Shown in pieces: positions 7,449 through 13,352 of a stretch of DNA of 17,512 nt (its first letter is position 1; the number at the start of each line of letters is the position of its first letter). Source of the DNA: Eubacteriales Family XIII. Incertae Sedis bacterium. Lineage in GTDB: Bacteria > Bacillota > Clostridia > Peptostreptococcales > Anaerovoracaceae. The notes below the pieces were generated by a model. The model was given only the letters and a program-made list of their open reading frames with translations. It had not been told where the DNA came from and did not search any database. Location: NCBI GenBank assembly GCA_031255695.1, contig JAIRSA010000054.1, forward strand, positions 1-17,512. The letters are read 5' to 3'. The translations under genes and the position numbers were made by a program.

Positions 7449-7527
7449 CCGGCACCGGCAGATATTGGCCGGCAAGGCGGCAAAGCCGCAGCCAGGATGC
7501 TTTGAGCCCAGTTAGGAGAACCACGAC

Positions 7528-8064
7528 ATGAGCATGAAAAACCTTCCAAACCAGCTTACCATGCTGCGCATCGCTTTGGTGCCCGTTTTCATCGTTGTAC
7601 TTATGAGCGGGCATTACTATAGCTCAGCCGCCATATTCGCGGCCGCCTCCATCACGGACGCGCTGGATGGGTACATAGCGCGCAAATACGATCTCATAAG
7701 CAACTTCGGCAAGCTGATGGATCCCCTTGCGGACAAGCTCCTCGTCGTTTCGGCGCTGGTCTGCCTGGTAGAGCTTGGGGATATACCCGCGTGGATAGTG
7801 ATAGTGATACTCGCGCGCGAATTCGCCATAACCGGCCTCCGCTCCGTCGCGGCAAGCAGCGGCGCGGTAATCGCCGCAGGCTTTTCAGGGAAACTGAAGA
7901 CGGTGTTCCAGATGATCGCCATCATAGCGCTCCTGCTGAAAAACCAGCCCTTCGAGATGGCAGGCGTGCCTTTCGCGTATGCCATGCTCATGGCCGCGCT
8001 TGTGCTCACCATATATTCAGGCGCCGAATACATAGTAAAAAACCGTCAATTCTTCAAGAATTGA
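7528..8064 (+). CDS. pgsA: CDP-diacylglycerol--glycerol-3-phosphate 3-phosphatidyltransferase
   Basis: This 178-residue membrane enzyme makes phosphatidylglycerolphosphate from CDP-diacylglycerol and glycerol 3-phosphate, the committed step to phosphatidylglycerol. The CDP-alcohol phosphotransferase motif DxxDGxxAR...GxxxDxxxD is complete: D44, D47, G48, A51, R52, G61, D65, D69. Several hydrophobic helices surround it and the length is normal. ATG 7528 has AGGAG (7514-7518) at 9-nt spacing. The 79-nt gap after rimO holds a 5-bp hairpin (GCGGC 7477-7481, GCCGC 7485-7489) and no T tract, so co-transcription with rimO is likely. CdsA is not nearby. The CDP-alcohol family call is firm; PgsA rather than another member rests on length and the rimO-pgsA-cinA-recA neighbourhood. 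Confidence 0.93.
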   Translation: MSMKNLPNQLTMLRIALVPVFIVVLMSGHYYSSAAIFAAASITDALDGYIARKYDLISNFGKLMDPLADKLLVVSALVCLVELGDIPAWIVIVILAREFAITGLRSVAASSGAVIAAGFSGKLKTVFQMIAIIALLLKNQPFEMAGVPFAYAMLMAALVLTIYSGAEYIVKNRQFFKN

Positions 8065-8065
8065 T

Positions 8066-8110
8066 ATTGCATGCAATGAATTTACGCCAATTGCATTAAT
8101 TGTATAAAAT
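8066..8110. promoter_or_regulatory. AT-rich island with palindrome before cinA
   Basis: ATTGCATGCAAT (8066-8077) is a perfect 12-bp palindrome just after the pgsA stop, and ATTGCAT recurs at 8090-8096. TATAAA (8103-8108) or TAAAAT (8105-8110) could be a -10 box, but no convincing -35 is at 17 bp. The sharp fall in GC between two GC-rich genes is what promoters in this window look like, so a cinA promoter is plausible but not shown. Confidence 0.35.
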
Positions 8111-8125
8111 GGAATGGATGATGAT

Positions 8126-9370
8126 ATGAAAGCTGTAATCGTTACTGTAGGGACCGAGCTGCTGTTCGGCCAGACTGTAGACACAAACGCCGTATATCTG
8201 TCACAGCAGCTACAGCTGCTCGGCATAGACGTCATGTACCGGCACACCGTGGGCGACAACCCTGGGCGCATCCGCAGGATACTCGATCTGTCCTACGAGG
8301 ACTGCGATCTGGTGATCACGACCGGCGGGCTCGGCCCCACCCAGGATGACATAACAAAGGAAATCGTGACTGAGGCGCTTGGCGACGCCCTGGCCGTGCA
8401 CGATGAGACAGAACAGGCGATCAGGGGCTTTTTCGCCAAGGCGAAGCGCCCCATGACCGAAAACAATCTCAGGCAGGCCATGCTGCCCACAAGGGCCGAC
8501 GTGTTTGCCAACAGGCACGGGACCGCGCCAGGCTTCGCGCTCGAAACCGATGGCAGGATCGCCATATGCCTGCCGGGGCCGCCGCGCGAGATGAAGCCGA
8601 TGTTCGAGGAATGCGCCGCGCCGTATCTCAGGGCGAGATGCGGCGGCACTATACATTACCGCATGGTCAGGACCTTCGGGATAGGCGAGTCCGCGCTTGA
8701 GGCCGCGATAAGCGATCTGATAAGCGCCCAGACCGACCCGACGCTGGCAACCTACGCCAAAGACGGCGAATGCAGCATCAGGGTCGCTTCGAAAAGGGCG
8801 GACGAGGCAGAGGCCCGGCAGGCCGTCTGCAGCATGCTGGAAACGCTGCACGGGCGCATAGGCGAATACATATTCAGCGACGACAACGAGGAGCTCGCTG
8901 CTGTCGTGGGCAAAAGGCTCATTGAGCGCAATATAAGCGTCTCCTGCGCCGAATCCTGCACGGGGGGCATGTTCGCCCAGAGCCTGACAGGCACACCGGG
9001 CATTTCCGCAGTGTTCGACAGGGGCTTCGTGACCTACAGCAATGCCGCGAAAGCCGAAGAGCTGGGCGTATCGCCTGCGGTCATCGAAGAGCACGGCGCC
9101 GTCAGCAGGGAGACAGCGCTCGCGATGGCGCGCGGGGCCCTGTCCGCTTCAGGCAGCAGGCTTGCCATATCGGCCACGGGGATCGCCGGCCCAGGCGGCG
9201 GGACCGAAGAGAAGCCCGTCGGGCTCGTGTATATGGCATGCATATTCGACGGCAAGGAGATGTGCGAAAGCATACGCGCCCGCAACAACGGCCGCAGCTG
9301 GATACGCAGCTACGCCGTGCTCCACATGCTTTCCATGATCCTCCGGGCGATCGAGGATGCGGATAGCTGA
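8126..9370 (+). CDS. cinA: CinA, competence/damage-inducible protein with nicotinamide-nucleotide amidase domain
   Basis: The protein has 414 residues. The family normally starts MKAxIxxVGTELLLGQ, which fits ATG 8126; ATG 8114, four codons earlier, has no ribosome site. The N-terminal MoCF-like (COG1058) domain has VGTELLFGQ at 8-16 and TTGGLGPTQDD from 65; in characterised homologues it hydrolyses ADP-ribose or related nucleotides. The C-terminal domain (from about 255) carries SCAESCTGG (C274), VTYSNAAKAEELGV and ATGIAGPGGGTEEKPVG, the signature of PncC-type NMN deamidase, which returns nicotinamide mononucleotide to NAD synthesis. Both domains are intact and the length is normal. Adjacency to recA is a classic Gram-positive arrangement, where cinA and recA are co-expressed in competence; here recA also has its own promoter. 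Confidence 0.95.
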   Translation: MKAVIVTVGTELLFGQTVDTNAVYLSQQLQLLGIDVMYRHTVGDNPGRIRRILDLSYEDCDLVITTGGLGPTQDDITKEIVTEALGDALAVHDETEQAIRGFFAKAKRPMTENNLRQAMLPTRADVFANRHGTAPGFALETDGRIAICLPGPPREMKPMFEECAAPYLRARCGGTIHYRMVRTFGIGESALEAAISDLISAQTDPTLATYAKDGECSIRVASKRADEAEARQAVCSMLETLHGRIGEYIFSDDNEELAAVVGKRLIERNISVSCAESCTGGMFAQSLTGTPGISAVFDRGFVTYSNAAKAEELGVSPAVIEEHGAVSRETALAMARGALSASGSRLAISATGIAGPGGGTEEKPVGLVYMACIFDGKEMCESIRARNNGRSWIRSYAVLHMLSMILRAIEDADS

Positions 9371-9379
9371 CCCATGCAC

Positions 9380-9468
9380 CCCGGCAGATCAATGCGGGGC
9401 TGCACGCCTAGGCAGTAAGGCCCGGCAGATCAATGCGGGGCTGCGCATCTAGGCTGTAAGGCCCGGCA
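9380..9468. repeat. 41-bp tandem repeat downstream of cinA
   Basis: Copies start at 9380, 9421 and 9462 (period 41). The first two share CCCGGCAGATCAATGCGGGG and differ at a few bases in the second half; the third is only the first seven bases. Within each unit CCCGGCA and TGCGGGG form an imperfect stem (one mismatch). No T tract follows, so a terminator role is uncertain. Confidence 0.85.
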
Positions 9469-9487
9469 AATAAAAACGGATATATTG

Positions 9488-9526
9488 TTGTAATATATTT
9501 ACAATATTTAAAATATATGTTATAAT
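9488..9526 (+). promoter_or_regulatory. Strong promoter of recA with overlapping dyads
   Basis: TTTACA (9498-9503) and TATAAT (9521-9526) are 17 bp apart, with a TG at 9518-9519 giving an extended -10. A dyad TTGTAA (9488-9493) / TTACAA (9499-9504) overlaps the -35, and ATATTT/AAATAT (9504-9509, 9511-9516) lies in the spacer. The start is expected near 9533, giving a leader of about 110 nt. The symmetric sites could bind a regulator, or may merely reflect AT-rich promoter DNA. Confidence 0.8.
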
Positions 9527-9546
9527 GACTTGAGGACGGCCATTGC

Positions 9547-9609
9547 GCCCGCGCCGCACTGGCATGCCATGCGGGCCGGCGGCGAAATGGCAGGCAGGAA
9601 CGCAGGTTA
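9547..9609 (+). promoter_or_regulatory. recA leader: hairpin and possible LexA-like site
   Basis: In the recA leader GCCCGC (9547-9552) pairs with GCGGGC (9571-9576), and TGGCATGCCA (9560-9569) is itself a palindrome. Further on, GAACGCAGGTTA (9598-9609) matches the Gram-positive LexA core GAACnnnnGTTC at 7 of 8 fixed bases. The LexA call is weak: one mismatch in a short motif, and it lies well downstream of the -10. Confidence 0.3.
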
Positions 9610-9644
9610 TCATTCGGAACAGATATAAAAGTATGGAGGTTATT

Positions 9645-10733
9645 ATGGCTGTTATCAACAAGGAAGAGAAAGAGAAGGCGCTAGAGGCGGCCCTGGCACA
9701 GATACAGAAACAGTTCGGCAAAGGGGCGATCATGAAGCTCGGCGACGAGGGCGCCAAACTCAACATCGCCGCCATCCCCACAGGCGCCATCAGCATCGAT
9801 ATAGCGACAGGCATAGGCGGCGTGCCGCGCGGCAGGATAGTGGAAATCTTCGGCCCCGAATCTTCGGGCAAGACGACGCTGACGCTTCATATCATAGCCG
9901 AAGCGCAGAAACTAGGGGGCAAGGCGGCCTTCATCGATGCCGAGCATGCCTTGGATCCTGACTATTCGAAGCGGCTCGGCGTCGATATAGACGAACTGCT
10001 CGTCTCCCAGCCAGACACGGGCGAGCAGGCCCTCGAAATATGCGAGCTGCTGGTGCGCAGCGGCGCCGTCGATGTCGTTGTGGTGGACTCCGTCGCCGCG
10101 CTGGTCCCCAGGGCCGAGATAGCGGGCGACATGGGCGACTCGCACGTAGGCGTGCAGGCCCGGCTCATGTCCCAGGCGCTCAGGAAGCTCGCCGGCGCGA
10201 TAAACCGCTCCAACGCCTGCGTCATATTCATAAACCAGCTGCGCGAGAAGATCGGCGTGGTCTATGGCAACCCCGAAGTCACGACAGGCGGCAGGGCCCT
10301 GAAATTCTACTCGTCCATGCGCATAGATGTCCGCAAGGTCGAAAACATCAAGTCCGGCGACGAGATCCTGGGCACACGCACAAAGGCCAAGATCGTGAAG
10401 AACAAAGTCGCGCCGCCCTTCAAGCAGGCCGAATTCGACATAATGTACGGCCTCGGCATCTCCAAGGAAGGCGACCTTCTGGATTCCGCCGTCAATGCCA
10501 AGATAATCGACAAGGCAGGCGCATGGTACAGCTTCGAGGGGACACGCATAGGGCAGGGCAGGGAGAACGCCAAGACATATCTCAAGGAAAACCCCGAAAC
10601 CATGCAGAAGGTTGCAGATCTGGTGAAAGGCACCCTCCACCCGGCGGCAGACGACGCGGACGCCTCCGATGCCAAGGGCGCGTTCTTTGAAGGCGGCGTC
10701 AAGGTGGACGAAGACGGCGTGATCATAGAGTAG
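9645..10733 (+). CDS. recA: Recombinase RecA
   Basis: RecA coats single-stranded DNA, drives homologous strand exchange and stimulates LexA self-cleavage. The 362-residue product starts at ATG 9645 (MAVINKEEKEKALE), with GGAGG (9635-9639) at 5 nt. The frame is open further up, but that stretch is untranslated leader lying after the promoter. Visible motifs: Walker A GPESSGKTT (70-78), FIDAEHALDP, the Walker B strand VVVVDSVAAL, and the DNA-binding loop region FINQLREKIGVVYGNPEVTTGGRAL. Length is close to the family norm, with an acidic C-terminal tail (PAADDADASDAKG). It has its own promoter, so it can be expressed apart from cinA. RNase Y (rny), often the next gene in Firmicutes, is not here; repeats and then rplU follow. 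Confidence 0.98.
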   Translation: MAVINKEEKEKALEAALAQIQKQFGKGAIMKLGDEGAKLNIAAIPTGAISIDIATGIGGVPRGRIVEIFGPESSGKTTLTLHIIAEAQKLGGKAAFIDAEHALDPDYSKRLGVDIDELLVSQPDTGEQALEICELLVRSGAVDVVVVDSVAALVPRAEIAGDMGDSHVGVQARLMSQALRKLAGAINRSNACVIFINQLREKIGVVYGNPEVTTGGRALKFYSSMRIDVRKVENIKSGDEILGTRTKAKIVKNKVAPPFKQAEFDIMYGLGISKEGDLLDSAVNAKIIDKAGAWYSFEGTRIGQGRENAKTYLKENPETMQKVADLVKGTLHPAADDADASDAKGAFFEGGVKVDEDGVIIE

Positions 10734-10748
10734 GGCGGCCTGCGGGCG

Positions 10749-10827
10749 CTACAGTCCACATGCACACGCCGCTACAGTCCACGCGCATACAGCCGCGCCG
10801 GCCTTCGGCCCCACGTGAGGACTGTAG
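10749..10827. repeat. Direct and inverted repeats after recA (possible terminator stem)
   Basis: CTACAGTCC occurs at 10749-10757 and 10772-10780 and in reverse complement, GGACTGTAG, at 10819-10827. Between them GGCC (10800-10803) and GGCC (10807-10810) form a short TTC-looped hairpin. Either left copy could pair with the right arm, making alternative long stems just after recA. No T tract follows, so if this ends recA transcription it is not a textbook terminator. Confidence 0.6.
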
Positions 10828-10834
10828 GCAGCTG

Positions 10835-10910
10835 TGCGCTACTGAAATCCGCGCCTGAAACCCGTGCGCTGAAATCCGCGCCTGAAACCCGTGCGCTGAA
10901 GTCCGCGCCC
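10835..10910. repeat. 27-bp tandem repeat between recA and rplU
   Basis: The core TGAAATCCGCGCCTGAAACC recurs at period 27 (10843, 10870) and a third, shorter copy starts at 10897 with one change (A to G). GTGCGCT precedes each copy. There are about 2.5 units. It is non-coding and has no spacer structure. Confidence 0.85.
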
Positions 10911-10932
10911 AGCATTAAACTAAATTGACTTA

Positions 10933-10961
10933 TTGACATTGGCGCTGACTTGTGCTATGAT
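10933..10961 (+). promoter_or_regulatory. Strong promoter of rplU-rpmA
   Basis: TTGACA (10933-10938) and TATGAT (10956-10961) are separated by 17 bp, with TG at 10953-10954 giving an extended -10. The predicted start is near 10968, directly before the structured leader of rplU. This is among the strongest promoter matches in the window, fitting a ribosomal-protein operon. Confidence 0.85.
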
Positions 10962-10967
10962 TATGAA

Positions 10968-11045
10968 TTGTAAGCCGCTCAGAACGGGTCTAAAAGCGTT
11001 GGCGCTGCCCGTATGGCGAGGCTGGACAGAGGAGGTAAATAAATA
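10968..11045 (+). ncRNA. L21-type ribosomal protein leader (structured 5' UTR)
   Basis: Three nested stems can be drawn: AGCC (10973-10976) with GGCT (11020-11023), ACGGG (10984-10988) with CCCGT (11008-11012), and AGCG (10995-10998) with CGCT (11003-11006). AGGAGG (11030-11035) follows, 10 nt before the rplU start. Firmicute rplU operons carry an autoregulatory L21 leader at this place; the position and nested-stem layout fit, but I cannot run the Rfam model. L21 binding here to repress its own operon is inferred. Confidence 0.6.
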
Positions 11046-11558
11046 ATGTACGCAATAATCGAAACAGGTGGCAAACAATACCGTGTCGAACCTGGCGATG
11101 CCTTTCATGTGGAGAAACTGAAGGCGGAGCCTGGCGAGAAGATCGAGTTTGACAAAGTGCTGTTTGTCCACGATGGGGACACGGTAAAGATAGGGACGCC
11201 TTATCTTGAAACCGCAAGGGTCTTCGGCACCGTCGTCGAAAGCGGCAAGGGGCCAAAGGTCATCACTTTCAAGTTCAAATCGAAAAAGGACTACAGAAAG
11301 AAGCAGGGCCACAGGCAGCCTTACACACTGGTCGAGATCGGCTCCATGGTAGTCGACGGCAAAGAGACCGTTTTCACCAAACCGGCAGAGCCCAAGGCGA
11401 AAGCCGGCGAAGAAGGGGCGCAGAAGCCCTTTGACCTGGAAGATACAAAGGATGGCGGCGCGGATGCCAGCAAGGCTGCGGGCACCGGCAAAACCCCTGC
11501 GGAGAGCGCCGGCAGCAGCGCCACACCGGCAGACGGCGGCGCGAAAGAGGAGGAATAG
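11046..11558 (+). CDS. rplU: 50S ribosomal protein L21 with C-terminal extension
   Basis: L21 binds 23S rRNA in the large subunit. Residues 1 to about 101 match the family along its length: MYAIIETGGKQYRVEPGD at the start and KKDYRKKQGHRQPYTLVEI near the end of the usual domain. The protein then continues to 170 residues, while most L21 proteins have about 103. The extra 65 or so residues are Ala/Gly/Lys/Glu/Asp-rich, without a recognisable fold, and end in EEE. There is no frameshift: the frame closes at TAG 11556-11558, right at the rpmA ribosome site. Start ATG 11046 has AGGAGG at 10 nt. It is expressed from the strong promoter at 10933-10961 through a structured leader and is co-transcribed with rpmA, 3 nt downstream. 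prp/ysxB, usually between the two in Firmicutes, is missing. Confidence 0.95.
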   Translation: MYAIIETGGKQYRVEPGDAFHVEKLKAEPGEKIEFDKVLFVHDGDTVKIGTPYLETARVFGTVVESGKGPKVITFKFKSKKDYRKKQGHRQPYTLVEIGSMVVDGKETVFTKPAEPKAKAGEEGAQKPFDLEDTKDGGADASKAAGTGKTPAESAGSSATPADGGAKEEE

Positions 11559-11561
11559 GCT

Positions 11562-11822
11562 ATGGCAAGCAAAAAGGGCGTCGGCAGTTCTAAGAACGGC
11601 CGCGAAAGCGCATCAAAACGCCTCGGCGTAAAGAGGGGCGACGGCCAGTATGTGAGCGCCGGGAGCATACTTGTAAGGCAGCGCGGCACAAAATTCCATC
11701 CCGGAAACAACGTAGGCATCGGCGGCGACGATACGCTGTTCGCGAAAATAGACGGCGCGGTAAGATTCGAAAGATATGACAAGAAAAGGAAACAGGTAAG
11801 CGTATATCCAAAAGAGGCCTAG
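11562..11822 (+). CDS. rpmA: 50S ribosomal protein L27, without the cleavable N-terminal extension
   Basis: L27 reaches towards the peptidyl-transferase centre with its N-terminal tail. The 86-residue product begins MASKKGVGSSKNGRESASK and contains the conserved KRLGVKRGDGQYVSAGSILVRQRGTKFHPG and DDTLFAKIDG segments. ATG 11562 is preceded by GAGGAGGAA inside the end of rplU. In many Firmicutes L27 starts with about nine extra residues (M-x-x-x-x-LQFF before ASKKG) that the protease Prp removes. Here the protein begins at the residue that would follow the cleavage, as in enterobacterial L27. The sequence just upstream encodes no LQFF-like stretch in this frame, so the short form is not a start-choice artefact. 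A terminator lies about 140 nt downstream. Confidence 0.97.
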   Translation: MASKKGVGSSKNGRESASKRLGVKRGDGQYVSAGSILVRQRGTKFHPGNNVGIGGDDTLFAKIDGAVRFERYDKKRKQVSVYPKEA

Positions 11823-11831
11823 CCTTTTCAC

Positions 11832-11873
11832 CGGGCAGTGCGCTGGGCCCGTTGGTATTGCTGTATCAACGGG
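11832..11873 (+). other. Two mutually exclusive hairpins between rpmA and the terminator
   Basis: CCCGTTGGTA (11848-11857) pairs with TATCAACGGG (11864-11873) in a 10-bp stem (one G-U) around a 6-nt loop. The left arm can also pair upstream: CGGGC (11832-11836) with GCCCG (11847-11851). The two folds compete for the same bases. No T tract follows either one. Apart from this and the terminator at 11960, the 240-nt gap before obgE shows nothing I can name. Confidence 0.4.
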
Positions 11874-11959
11874 TTCCGGCAATGCAGCGAGGCGCTGAAG
11901 CCAGGCTTTGCTGTGGGATTGCCGCTTATCCGTCCCTTATACAGTATTGGTTGACTCAG

Positions 11960-11989
11960 CCCCTATTTTCAATAGGGGTCGTTTTATTT
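11960..11989 (+). terminator. Rho-independent terminator of the rplU-rpmA operon
   Basis: CCCCTATT (11960-11967) and AATAGGGG (11971-11978) form a perfect 8-bp stem with a TTC loop, followed by TCGTTTTATTT. It separates the ribosomal protein genes from obgE, 74 nt before its start. No clear promoter lies between it and obgE, so some read-through, or a promoter I cannot recognise, must serve obgE. Confidence 0.85.
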
Positions 11990-12062
11990 GATTGCGGTGA
12001 GGGGATTCGCCCGGCCGCCCGGCAGGGCATGCCGCAGAAGTTTCCTGCAAGCGGGGTTTTTC

Positions 12063-13352
12063 ATGTTTGTTGACAAAGCTATAATAACAATAAGGTCAGG
12101 CAAGGGCGGCAACGGCGCGGTCTCGTTCCGCCGGGAGCCATTTGTGCCTGACGGCGGGCCAGACGGGGGCGACGGCGGCAAGGGCGGCGATGTCATATTC
12201 ACCGCCGACAAGAGCCTGCGCACCTTGATGGACTTCAAATACAAGAAGCTCTTCGCGGCCGCAGAGGGCCAGGACGGGTCCAAGCGCAAGCGCTTCGGCA
12301 AAAGCGGCGACGACCTTGTCATAAAAGTGCCTCCGGGCACAGTGGTCATAGACAAAGATACCGGCCTTGTCATGAAGGACCTCGTCGAGAACGGCGACAG
12401 CTTCGTCGCCCTCAAGGGCGGCCGCGGCGGCCGCGGCAATGTGAACTTCAAGACTTCCGTCCGCCAGGCGCCGAACTTCGCGGAGGCGGGCGGCGCGTCC
12501 AGGGAGCGCAGCGTGGCGCTTGAGCTCAAGCTGATAGCGGATGTAGGCTTCGTGGGCTTCCCTAATGTTGGGAAATCCGCCCTGCTGGCCGCAATCACGG
12601 GCGCCGCCCCCAAGATCGGCAACTACCATTTCACTACGACTTCCCCGAACCTGGGCGTCGTCGAGATGTACGACACGAGCTTCGTGGCCGCAGACATACC
12701 CGGCCTGATAGAGGGCGCCCACAACGGCGCCGGGCTGGGGCTCGATTTCCTGAAACATATAGAACGCACCAAGGTGCTCATACACATAGTGGATGTCTCT
12801 GGTTTTGAGGGCCGCGACCCCTTCGACGACTTCCTGAAGATCAACGCCGAGATGGAATCTTTTACCGTAAACTTATTGCGTAAACCACAGCTTGTCGCCG
12901 CCAACAAGATCGACCTCGTAGGGCCCGACAGCGAGATCTACCTGGAATTCAAAAAGAAGGCCGAAGGGCTTGGCTACAGGGTGTTCCCCATATCGGCCGC
13001 AGCCCGCATAGGCCTCAGCGAGCTGATCAACGCTGCGGCCGGCGAGCTTGCCGCGCTGGAACTCAACCCGCCGGACGAGGGGCCGTACGAGTATTTCGAT
13101 TTCGCGCAGTTCGAGAACGACCCCAGCTACAAAGACATTGATATTTCAAAAGACGGCGATGTCTTCGTGCTTGAAGGCAGGCACCTGACGAAGATGTTCA
13201 ATTCCACGAACTTCGAGGATATGGGCTCGCTGCGCCATCTGTACAGATACCTCAAAAACCGTGGCGCTATAGAAAGCCTCAAATCGATCGGGCTGAGAGA
13301 CGGCGACACTATAAGGATCCGGGATTATGAGTTTGCTTACTATGATGAATGA
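12063..13352 (+). CDS. obgE: Ribosome-associated GTPase Obg/CgtA
   Basis: This 429-residue GTPase acts in 50S assembly and stress control. ATG 12063 (MFVDKAIITIRSGKGGNG) matches the family start; GCGGGG (12051-12056) is a weak ribosome site 6 nt upstream. The frame is open further up but not Obg-like there. The N-terminal Obg fold (1 to about 158) is Gly-rich with repeats such as GGPDGGDGGKGGDV and GGRGGRGN. The GTPase domain has G1 GFPNVGKS (165-172), G3 DIPGLIEGAH, G4 NKID and a G5-like SAA. A C-terminal OCT domain (about 355-429: NSTNFEDMGSLRHLYRYL) completes the three-domain Firmicute form. Its last 26 nt overlap the next gene, which implies translational coupling. Confidence 0.97.
   Translation: MFVDKAIITIRSGKGGNGAVSFRREPFVPDGGPDGGDGGKGGDVIFTADKSLRTLMDFKYKKLFAAAEGQDGSKRKRFGKSGDDLVIKVPPGTVVIDKDTGLVMKDLVENGDSFVALKGGRGGRGNVNFKTSVRQAPNFAEAGGASRERSVALELKLIADVGFVGFPNVGKSALLAAITGAAPKIGNYHFTTTSPNLGVVEMYDTSFVAADIPGLIEGAHNGAGLGLDFLKHIERTKVLIHIVDVSGFEGRDPFDDFLKINAEMESFTVNLLRKPQLVAANKIDLVGPDSEIYLEFKKKAEGLGYRVFPISAAARIGLSELINAAAGELAALELNPPDEGPYEYFDFAQFENDPSYKDIDISKDGDVFVLEGRHLTKMFNSTNFEDMGSLRHLYRYLKNRGAIESLKSIGLRDGDTIRIRDYEFAYYDE

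Noticed and set aside
6249..7475. A 408-codon minus-strand open frame across rimO
   Set aside because: It mirrors rimO in GC-rich DNA where antisense stops are rare. Its Arg/Ala/His-rich translation has no recognisable domain, and the + strand carries all RimO motifs.
9543..9644. A 34-residue N-terminal extension of RecA from an upstream ATG
   Set aside because: The extra residues are unlike RecA. ATG 9645 has a GGAGG site at 5 nt and begins the usual RecA sequence, and the upstream stretch holds a leader hairpin.
10835..10910. Short CRISPR array after recA
   Set aside because: Units are contiguous 27-bp tandem copies with no variable spacers and no cas genes nearby.
11988..12062. A 25-residue N-terminal extension of Obg
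   Set aside because: Obg proteins start MFVDxAxIxxxxGxGG, which matches ATG 12063. The upstream residues are not Obg-like and begin within the terminator's T-rich tail.
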